Shown here piece after piece: positions 36,302 to 43,587 of a stretch of DNA of 64,000 nucleotides. The position numbers and the translations under genes were made by a program. This stretch comes from an uncultured Aeromonadales bacterium (GTDB lineage: Bacteria > Pseudomonadota > Gammaproteobacteria > Enterobacterales > Succinivibrionaceae). Positions within the stretch are counted from its first letter, which is position 1. Each line of letters begins with the position of its first letter. The notes below the pieces were generated by a model, which saw only the letters and a list, made by a program, of their open reading frames with translations, was not told the DNA's origin and did no database searches. The stretch is taken from assembly GCA_902782145.1 (NCBI GenBank), contig CACZLZ010000002.1, forward strand, positions 62,001 to 126,000, given 5' to 3'.

Positions 36302-36919
36302 CTAACCGGCACCGCCCGCCTCGGCACCTGGCACATACACGGGATAGCGGTTCCGGTCGGCTTCCGTGATCCGCCGCACCACCCGGCAGGGGTTGCCGAA
36401 AGCAATGACTCCGGCGGGAATGGACTTGGTGACCACGCTCCCGGCTCCGATGATGCTGGCGTCACCGATCTCCACCCCGGGCAGCACTGTAACCGAGGCG
36501 CCTATCCAGACGCTGTTACCCACAGTGATGGGCCGGGCCACTTCCAGCCCCTGCTCCCGGTGGATCCGGTCAATGGGATGGCCGGCGGTGGTGAACACAC
36601 AGTTGGGACCCACAAACACGTGGGAGCCAAAGGTAACCGGGGCCGCATCCAGGATCATCAGATTCCCCCGGGAGAAGAAATGATCTCCCAGGGAGATATT
36701 GCAGCCGTAATCACACCAGAAAGGCAGCCGGATCACCACATAACCGCCGATCCTGCCCAGGATCTGCTTTAGAAACCCCTGTTGCTTGGGAATATCCGAT
36801 GGCCGGCAGGAGTTCAGGGCAAAGCAGAGATCCGCACACGCCAGCCTTTTATCCACAATCTCCTGATCCAGCACCGCGTTGTAAAGATATCCGGCGCCGC
36901 GTTTTTCCCACTCATCCAT
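36302..36919 (-). CDS. maa: maltose/galactoside O-acetyltransferase type protein
   Basis: The 205-residue enzyme belongs to the left-handed beta-helix acetyltransferases that move acetyl from acetyl-CoA to the 6-OH of sugars. The N-terminal Mac domain opens MDEWEKRGAGYLYNAVLDQE. Hexapeptide repeats follow: DYGCNISLGDHFFSRGNLMI, PVTFGSHVFVGPNCVFTTAG with HPID carrying the catalytic His near 113, then ITVGNSVWIGASVTVLPGVE and IGDASIIGAGSVVTKSIPAG. GNPCRVVR ends the helix. Length matches E. coli Maa (183) and LacA (203). It probably works as a trimer on maltose or a similar sugar, in keeping with the starch genes nearby. GGGGGTGAG precedes the ATG. Confidence 0.88.
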   Translation of the reverse strand: MDEWEKRGAGYLYNAVLDQEIVDKRLACADLCFALNSCRPSDIPKQQGFLKQILGRIGGYVVIRLPFWCDYGCNISLGDHFFSRGNLMILDAAPVTFGSHVFVGPNCVFTTAGHPIDRIHREQGLEVARPITVGNSVWIGASVTVLPGVEIGDASIIGAGSVVTKSIPAGVIAFGNPCRVVRRITEADRNRYPVYVPGAEAGGAG

Positions 36920-37167
36920 ATCTCACCCCCAGGATGTAGATCCGTGTTTTATCCCCATTTGTAGCAAATTTACAGCAAAATGCACCCTCCTTATGGCAGA
37001 TCTGTGAAGCTGACTTTTGAAAACTTCTCTCTCTGCGGCTGGTGAGCATCCCATCTGGGAAATGCAGGGGATCAGGATCAGAAAACCGCCCCTGAGGGCG
37101 GCAATGTTCCCGGCTCCGGGACAGTTCCCCGGCACACCGCCGGATTTCCCCCAAAGATCCGGACAAG

Positions 37168-37193
37168 AAAAAAGGCCCTGCGCCTGCAGAGCC
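37168..37193 (-). terminator. amylase intrinsic terminator
   Basis: On the minus strand GGCTCTGC, loop AGGC and GCAGGGCC (one G-U pair) are followed by six Ts. It lies 27 bases after the amylase stop. Confidence 0.85.
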
Positions 37194-37219
37194 CTTGTAG
37201 ATCTTACTTGGAGTTATTC

Positions 37220-40200
37220 TCAGTTGTTCTGAAGCTTCCAGGTCAGATTGGCATCGTTGACAGAGAGTCTGTAGCTGCCGACCTGGCTGACAGGAACATC
37301 CTTGCAGCTGGCCTGGTTGGAGCAGAGCTTGTTGCTGCCACCGTTACCCCAAACAGTGCCCTTCCAGTTGGGAGTATCGGTGATCTTGAAGCGCTGTGCG
37401 CCGTTGCTGTCGCCCTCACCAGTCAGGTACAGGTCAATCACCCAGTTGCCGGTCTCGGCATCAAAGGTCATAGGCTCATGCACCCAGCTGTTGGTGGTGC
37501 CAACATAGTACATTGCGCTGTGGGTAGCCACATAGCCGCCTTCGCTCTCCAGGTACCAGGTCATGTCAGCGTCGTTGACATACAGAGTGTAGTTGCCTAC
37601 CTCGTCAATCTGAACGTCGCCGCAGGAAGCCTGGTTGCTGCACAGTGCATTGCTGCCTGCATCACCCCAGACGGTTCCGGTCCAGCCCTTCTTGTCAGTG
37701 ATCTTGAAGCGCTGTGCACCGTTGTTGTCGCCCTCGCCGGTGAGAACCAGCTTGATGCTCCAGTAACCGGTGGTGGAGTCGTAGGTCATGGCGTCATGGC
37801 CCCAGGAGTTTGCAGTGCCTGCGAAGTACAGGGCGCTGTGGGTGGCCGGGATGTTCTCATCGCTCACCTTCACCTGGTCGGTGGCAACCTGAGAGTCAAC
37901 CTTGCCGTCGTTGGCAACCAGGGACACGGTGTACTCGCCGGCAGCTGCGTAGTTGTGAGTCACAGCAGAGCCGGTGGCAGTGGTGCCGTCGCCCAGATCC
38001 CAGGTGAGGCTCAGGTCATCGCCGTCAGCATCAGTGGAGGTGCTGGACAGGGTGACACTCAGACCGTTGGTAACCTGGTTGAAGGAGGCAACCGGAGCAT
38101 GGTTCTCTTCAGACAGGGCGGTCAGAGTCCAGGTCATGCTGGCGTCATTGACGGACAGCAGGTAGTTGCCCACCTCGCTGACAGCCACATCACCGCAGGA
38201 TGCCTGGTTGCTGCACAGCTTGTTGCTGCCGCCGTTACCATAAACAGTGCCCTTCCAGTCAGGAGTGGTGGTGACCTTGAAGCGCTGCTTGCCGGCAGTG
38301 TCGGAAGCACCGGTCAGGGTGACAGGCAGCTCCCAGTTGCAGGTGTCGCTGTTGAAGCTCATGGCCTCATGCTTCCAGCTGTTGCTGGTGCCGGCATAGT
38401 AGAGACCGGACAGAACAGGGTTGCAGCCATCAGAGGAGACTGTCACATCAGAGGTAACGGTGTTGGAGCCGCTGGCACTGCCCACAGTCAGCCTAACATT
38501 GTAGGTGCCGGCTTTAGCGTAGGTATGAACCGGGCTGGCCTCGGTGGAACCGGTGCCATCACCGAAATCCCAGTTGTAGGACAGGCCACTTCCGGAAGTG
38601 GTGTTCTTGAAGGTGACAGCCAACTGATCAGCACTGAAACTGAAGGAAGGAATGATCACGTCACCCTTCTTCTCAATCTTCCAGTTGTTGTTCTTGTCAA
38701 CGGTCAGAACATAATCACCCTTCAGATTAGGGATCTCAACATCGGTGCAAGTGACCTCGTTGTTGCAGAGCACACTGCCGTTGTTCACAGCACCGTAGAT
38801 GGTGCCCTTCCAGTTGTCAGCATCAGTGATCTTGAAGCGCTGCACACCGTTGGCATCATCAGCACCTGTAAGTGACAGGTTGAGACTCCAGATACCGTTG
38901 CTGTAATTCATCTTGGTGAACTTCCAGCTGTTGCTGGTGCCAGCATAGTAGCGGTCGCCAACGCACATATCGGCATCAGGATTCTGCTTGCAGACGCAGG
39001 GCTTGCTCTCAGGAGCGGTAGTGCAGATGTCAACACCCCGACACCATTTATCGTCAGTACAGATAGCCGCTGCTCTGTGGGCAGGAACCTTGATGGTGGC
39101 ATTGCCGCCGCTGACAGTGATCTGCTGCCCATCGCAGAGACCATCCTGCTGCAGGATTTCGCAGTACTGACCGTCAGGCAGGTTGGTGGCAAAGGTCCTG
39201 GTGACATCATTGTCGCCGGCATTCAGAGCATAGAAGCCCTTCTTGCCGCGGCTGAACCAGATAAGCTTGCCGTCAGCACCCTTGGTGGAGACGGACTCAC
39301 CTCTGGTGGCCCGGGCGAAACCCACGGCATTGCTGACAATGGAGTCGCGGTGCTCGCAGTGCCAGCCGCCGGTGCAGCGGTCAGCGCCCAGAGGACCGCC
39401 CTGGTCATGGTAACTCCACTCGTAGCCGGAATAGACCTGACGCACGGTGCCGTAAGGATAGGCAACCATGAAGGACTGTGCCAGCTGGAAGGCCCAGCCA
39501 TTGCTCTGATAGTTCAGGTAGGAGGTGTTGGCGGAGCCTCTCTCGTTGTCATGGTTGGCAACGAAAACTTCGGAAGCATATCCAGGCAGGGAGGTCCAGG
39601 TGTCGTTCAGGTTGATGAGGTACTGAGGATTGTAGATGTTGTCCTGCATCACACGGCAGTACTCAAACTCGGTCACAACGGAGTTGCTGATGCCGGCATA
39701 CTGGGAAGGCTGAGCGGCCTCACCATAGGCGCCGATGACCTCCATGTATGCAGGAGGATTGCCTGCCTTGGCCAGGATGGCCTCAATGTCGGCAGGGTAC
39801 ATGTGCTTGGCAGCGTCAATACGGAAGCCGTAGACGCCCATGCTCAAGAGGTTCTTCAGGTATGCGGCAATCTTGGATCTGGTGCTGTCGCTGTCAGTAT
39901 TCAGGTCAGGCATGCCAGACAGGGCGCAGTGACGAACGCTGAAAGCGTCGCCATAATTGATGTCTCCCCAGCAGTCATGGTGGAAGTCGCTGCTGTTCAG
40001 ATCAGGGAAGGTGTCATTGCCGTAACCACTGCCGCCCAGACCAACACCGCTTCCGGAAGCACGCTGGTTGAACACTGCGTCAGCGAAGACCTTGACGCCA
40101 GCGGCGTTACAGGTCTTGATCATGTTGCGCAGTTGCTGCTCGTTACCGGTCATGGTGGTGTAGTTCCAGAAGTTGACCGGCTGATAGACAGCCCACCATA

Positions 40201-40423
40201 CGTCAGTCCTGTTGATGTGCTCGGCAGGCTGGGAGATCTGAACGCCGTCATAACCCTTGGGGCCCAGAACCTCAGTACATTCCTTGGCAATGTTGTCATA
40301 GGTCCACTGGAAGGGATGAACGATGATCATCTCGCCATCGTTCAGGACTGCGTTGGCACCGCAGCTGAAAGCGCACAGACCGGCAAGCAACGACATCCGG
40401 AAAGCGTGTTTTGCAAATTGCAT
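37220..40423 (-). CDS. secreted multimodular alpha-amylase
   Basis: The 1067-residue enzyme hydrolyses alpha-1,4 bonds of starch outside the cell. The signal peptide MQFAKHAFRMSLLAGLCAFS ends in CGANA, cut near residue 25. Residues 30-465 are a GH13 domain of the Streptomyces/animal type (GH13_32 or _24): Asp203 in GFRIDAAKHM, Glu228 in AYMEVIGAYGE and Asp292 in VANHDNERGS are the catalytic set. Behind it lie six modules: four copies of a 95-residue domain with YYAGTSNSW...RFKITD...W.GT...LC.N..SC (491-586, 674-770, 865-961, 970-1067), likely starch-binding with one disulfide each, and two PKD domains (about 593-663 and 777-855). A CRP-like promoter precedes it and a terminator follows. The repeat domain's CBM family number is not recognised. 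Confidence 0.94.
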   Translation of the reverse strand: MQFAKHAFRMSLLAGLCAFSCGANAVLNDGEMIIVHPFQWTYDNIAKECTEVLGPKGYDGVQISQPAEHINRTDVWWAVYQPVNFWNYTTMTGNEQQLRNMIKTCNAAGVKVFADAVFNQRASGSGVGLGGSGYGNDTFPDLNSSDFHHDCWGDINYGDAFSVRHCALSGMPDLNTDSDSTRSKIAAYLKNLLSMGVYGFRIDAAKHMYPADIEAILAKAGNPPAYMEVIGAYGEAAQPSQYAGISNSVVTEFEYCRVMQDNIYNPQYLINLNDTWTSLPGYASEVFVANHDNERGSANTSYLNYQSNGWAFQLAQSFMVAYPYGTVRQVYSGYEWSYHDQGGPLGADRCTGGWHCEHRDSIVSNAVGFARATRGESVSTKGADGKLIWFSRGKKGFYALNAGDNDVTRTFATNLPDGQYCEILQQDGLCDGQQITVSGGNATIKVPAHRAAAICTDDKWCRGVDICTTAPESKPCVCKQNPDADMCVGDRYYAGTSNSWKFTKMNYSNGIWSLNLSLTGADDANGVQRFKITDADNWKGTIYGAVNNGSVLCNNEVTCTDVEIPNLKGDYVLTVDKNNNWKIEKKGDVIIPSFSFSADQLAVTFKNTTSGSGLSYNWDFGDGTGSTEASPVHTYAKAGTYNVRLTVGSASGSNTVTSDVTVSSDGCNPVLSGLYYAGTSNSWKHEAMSFNSDTCNWELPVTLTGASDTAGKQRFKVTTTPDWKGTVYGNGGSNKLCSNQASCGDVAVSEVGNYLLSVNDASMTWTLTALSEENHAPVASFNQVTNGLSVTLSSTSTDADGDDLSLTWDLGDGTTATGSAVTHNYAAAGEYTVSLVANDGKVDSQVATDQVKVSDENIPATHSALYFAGTANSWGHDAMTYDSTTGYWSIKLVLTGEGDNNGAQRFKITDKKGWTGTVWGDAGSNALCSNQASCGDVQIDEVGNYTLYVNDADMTWYLESEGGYVATHSAMYYVGTTNSWVHEPMTFDAETGNWVIDLYLTGEGDSNGAQRFKITDTPNWKGTVWGNGGSNKLCSNQASCKDVPVSQVGSYRLSVNDANLTWKLQNN

Positions 40424-40529
40424 ATGAAGAATTCTCCAAGATAGTTTGATTTAATAGTCTCTTTGTTCAACCCGGCGGACTTGTTGTTCTTATGGTTGAT
40501 CAGGGCAGATCTTTGTCCGTCACACAGGT

Positions 40530-40598
40530 TGTACAAATAATACGCGGGTTTGCACGGTCATCAAAAAAGATATGTGTATATTTGTTATCCAGATCACA
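40530..40598 (-). promoter_or_regulatory. class I CRP-type promoter of the amylase
   Basis: On the minus strand TGTGATCTGGATAACA (40583-40598) differs from TGTGA-N6-TCACA at one base. TTGATG (40559-40564) and TATTAT (40537-40542) are 16 bases apart. With a start near 40529 the CRP site is centred at about -61.5, the class I position. The leader is about 105 bases and ends with GGAG before the ATG. Confidence 0.65.
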
Positions 40599-41086
40599 TG
40601 ATTAAGTTTTGACCGTCAGAGGGAACCCGTCCGGATCCGGGAAGCAGGCGGACGGAGGTAAGGAGTGGGCAAGATCCCCGAAAAAACGCGGTGGAAAGGG
40701 ACTCAGAGGCTGGTAAGGCCGGAGTGACGTCAAATGTCCGGCATGGCTAAAAACTGCCCATGTAATCAACCGGATCTCGATGGATACCCCGGGATGGCTG
40801 TCTGGAACCAGATTAAATATCATCATGCAAAATTTGTACAATTCACGCTTTTGCCAAGTATAGACGACCATTCCGGAAGATGATCCCCGTCACATAATCA
40901 TGCAGTGTGGGGTGATTTTTTCACCAGTACCAGACGTGCATGAGCAGGGACCGCACCTGCGTGGAGTGCTGAAAAATCAGCCTCTGCCGGCGGGAAAAGC
41001 ATCAGATCGCCCGTCAGGAAAGTGAAATCCTATGCAGGAACTCACTGCTGAAGTGTGATCCAACAGCACAGGACCAGCACCGGAGT

Positions 41087-41145
41087 TTTTGCAAATTTCA
41101 ACAAGAACAGGTTAAATTTTGTGCAAACCCTTGAAATTTGCAAAA
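41087..41145. repeat. 15-bp perfect inverted repeat
   Basis: TTTTGCAAATTTCAA (41087-41101) and its exact complement TTGAAATTTGCAAAA (41131-41145) flank 29 bases. The arms are AT-rich in GC-rich DNA. It could form a long hairpin, an operator pair or a decayed element end. No gene was found close by. Confidence 0.75.
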
Positions 41146-41630
41146 TACCAGATGCGAGGAATGCGCACAAGCACTGCACTAGCCAGGGCTTTCCTGGAGT
41201 TTATGGACTGACAGTTCGGTTCTCTCTGATTAACGCAGCACCGGAAGCTTTCAGGAAGATCATGACAGGGTGCAGTCAGGATCTATGAGCAGAGGCGCCA
41301 CCTGGCATGCCGGGAACCGTGCCAGTACTCAATATCTGCGACAGTCAACGGACGGTCAGATGTGGCACGGAAAACACATGACAGCAGGATAGGAACGGGA
41401 ATGGGAATGGGAATGAGGATCAGGATCCTAAAGCCGGTTTGGTGGTCTCCTTACTCACAAGGCAGAGTGCAGGTATGTGAATAAGTGGAACGCCTGGGAG
41501 AGAACAGGGTCAAACCGACTCAGATGCCGCCGATCCTTGCCTTCTTCGGATCCAAGCAGGATCCAAGAAATGACTCAAAACACCCAAAGTCACAGGACTA
41601 TAATAGGAGAGAAACTAGATCTGGTACAGA

Positions 41631-41720
41631 TGGTGCCCGGGGTCGGGGTCGAACCGACACGGAGTTTTAAATTCCGAGGGATTTTAAATCCCTTGTGTCT
41701 ACCAATTTCACCACCTGGGC
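41631..41720 (-). tRNA. tRNA-Leu(UAA)
   Basis: The 90-base gene has anticodon loop TTTAAAA (anticodon TAA), a long variable arm, T arm GTCGG-TTCGACC-CCGAC and encoded CCA. The acceptor stem pairs GCCCAGG with CCCGGGC, leaving one A-C mismatch at the fifth pair. It follows tRNA-Cys and tRNA-Gly on the same strand, the order of E. coli glyW-cysT-leuZ. Confidence 0.95.
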
Positions 41721-41726
41721 GGGGAA

Positions 41727-41800
41727 TGGAGGTGCGAATCGGAGTCGAACCGATCTAGATGGATTTGCAATCCACTACATAACCGCTTTGTTATCGCACC
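41727..41800 (-). tRNA. tRNA-Cys(GCA)
   Basis: The 74-base gene starts GGTGCGA and ends TCGCACCTCCA with encoded CCA. The anticodon loop is ATTGCAAAT with GCA, and the D-arm region TAACAAAGCGGTTATGTAG is as in E. coli cysT. Confidence 0.97.
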
Positions 41801-41801
41801 T

Positions 41802-41877
<76 letters not shown>

Positions 41878-42495
41878 AAACAGTTGTTATTATACTGATA
41901 TGCAAAAAGGCGTCAACCGGATTTTGGCAGGACTGTTCCAAGTGGTTACAAAGAGAGCGGACAGCATGGCAAACAGCCAAAAAAGCAGATATCCAGACCC
42001 TAGAACGGGTAAAGATCATGCGTCTGCCCATGTCCGCCATGAAAAGCGGTCCCCTTTCTGCCACCAATGCGCCAGTGTGCCGCCTCCCTGCCCTGCTGTC
42101 AGTGTGTCAGTGCCCTTCCACTCCGTATCACGGAACATGCATCCATGGGTTTTGCCGACGCCGAACACGGCTCCGCAGCCCCTGCCAGAGTCCACACCTG
42201 CCCTGTCACGGATGCTCACCCCTTCAATCAGGCACCCAGCACTTATCCCATGTCCCGCCGAAGACCTGTCCCGCTCTCGAAATAACGCAGCACCAGATGC
42301 TTTCACTCGCACCCTCCCAAAGGCCTCCTGCACCTTCCTGCCTGCGCCAGATCTGCTCCCATGGAAATTCACCCAGCAACCATGAAAGCATGAAAAAGCC
42401 CCGCAGATCGGGGCCTTGCAAATCAACTGATCGAAACTGCGCACCGTCACGGAGGAACTCGCAGGGCTTCTCCGGGCACAATCCCTTATGCTCTG
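41878..42495. other. spacer between tRNA unit and mepA
   Basis: The 618 bases should hold the tRNA promoter near 41890-41980 and, at the other end, the mepA terminator. Cys/Pro/His-rich frames here look like non-coding DNA. No gene was accepted. Confidence 0.45.
42393..42414 (-). terminator. terminator of the topA-mepA unit
   Basis: On the minus strand GCCCCG, loop ATCTG and CGGGGC are followed by TTTTT. It lies about 80 bases after the mepA stop. Confidence 0.8.
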
Positions 42496-43581
42496 TTATC
42501 TTCTTCTCTTCTTACCCTGACTGCCAGGTGCCTTCATGGGAATGTTCAGACTCTGATAGTACATGCTGCAGCGCTCAGGAAACACCTTCCGGGGCTTGGG
42601 ATCCGGCTTGACCGCGGCAGAGAGCACCGAAGAGACCGCAGAACTTCCAGAAGCAGATCGGCGCTGGCTGTCCAGGGCAGCGGCCAGGGCTACATTCTGG
42701 GCCCGGACCTGGGGAGGATCAAACCAGCTCATAGCCTCCTCCCGCTCCTGGGCGATGGAGAACTTGGGCTCCGGGGGATCCTGGCGCACACAGCTGTGGG
42801 CATGATCCGGACATCTCAGGCGGATATGGAAATGCTCCGTGTGACCGTACCAGGGACGGATCTTCCGCAGAAAGGGCTGCTCACGCTCGTCCTTGGTCAT
42901 GTCACACACGGCCACCTTGATGGCCGGGCTGACAAAAATCCGCTCCACCTCGGGATCACGGGCGGCGATCATCAGCATGTCATAATATTTACGGTTGAAA
43001 TTGGAGTTCACCGTCTGGGCACCGGGATTCACCAGCACCTGGGCATTGCCCTTGGTGGTGAGACGGGACTGGGGCAGACGGCGGTGATTGAACTCAATGT
43101 CCACATCCAGGCCGATCTGGTGGCTGGCATGCCCCTTGTTGAAAGGACCGCCGTACCTGCTGGAGATATCCCCCACCAGCACTGAGTCAATGCCGGCCTG
43201 GCGCACCTTCCGGGAATAGCGCTCCAGGAAACTGATCATGGAGATGTCCGCATAGTGCCGCTGGTTCTGGGGATGGTACAACTGGTAGAAATGAGAGTCC
43301 CCGTTCACTTGGATGCCGTTCACCAGACAGCCGCTGCTGTAGTTGCCCACCGGCTCACTGTCATAACGTCCCCGGGGGGTGACATTGCCGGAGGATGTCC
43401 GGGAGGAACTCTGCCGGACATCCGGGCTGATCCGGTGCTGGGCATGGGTTCCGGCCATATTCCTGGCGGGAGCCTGGGAGTGGGTCCGGACACTTCTGCC
43501 GTTATCGCCGGCCTGGGCGCTCAGGGGAGCGGAAACCGCCATCACCGCCGCAGCGGCCGCAACAAGCAAAGCTAATCTCAT
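42496..43581 (-). CDS. mepA: penicillin-insensitive murein endopeptidase MepA
   Basis: The 361-residue periplasmic protein cuts DD- and LD-cross-links of murein. The N-terminal signal segment is LALLVAAAAAVMAVSAPLSA, cut before QAGDNG. GNYSSGCLVNGIQVNGDSHF is the usual MepA opening. The LAS-type metallopeptidase motifs are clear: GPFNKGHASHQIGLDVDIEF with the zinc His and Asp, and WYGHTEHFHIRLRCP with the second His pair. It is longer than E. coli MepA (274) by a Ser/Arg-rich stretch after the signal peptide and a basic C-terminal tail (GSQGKKRRR). The topA stop is six bases upstream, so the two are probably co-transcribed. Confidence 0.94.
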   Translation of the reverse strand: MRLALLVAAAAAVMAVSAPLSAQAGDNGRSVRTHSQAPARNMAGTHAQHRISPDVRQSSSRTSSGNVTPRGRYDSEPVGNYSSGCLVNGIQVNGDSHFYQLYHPQNQRHYADISMISFLERYSRKVRQAGIDSVLVGDISSRYGGPFNKGHASHQIGLDVDIEFNHRRLPQSRLTTKGNAQVLVNPGAQTVNSNFNRKYYDMLMIAARDPEVERIFVSPAIKVAVCDMTKDEREQPFLRKIRPWYGHTEHFHIRLRCPDHAHSCVRQDPPEPKFSIAQEREEAMSWFDPPQVRAQNVALAAALDSQRRSASGSSAVSSVLSAAVKPDPKPRKVFPERCSMYYQSLNIPMKAPGSQGKKRRR

Positions 43582-43587
43582 TATCTG

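Larger units (their letters stand above)
40424..41630. other. 1.2 kb without a protein gene
   Basis: Apart from the amylase promoter and the 15-bp inverted repeat listed separately, this stretch between the amylase start and the tRNA cluster shows no believable gene. Its frames are short, with mixed codon use. GGAATGGGAATGGGAATG near 41397-41415 is a simple GGGAAT repeat. Confidence 0.5.

Noticed and set aside
37208..40444. Two long plus-strand frames opposite the amylase
   Set aside because: They mirror the repeated amylase modules and are Val/Ala/Gly-rich without motifs.
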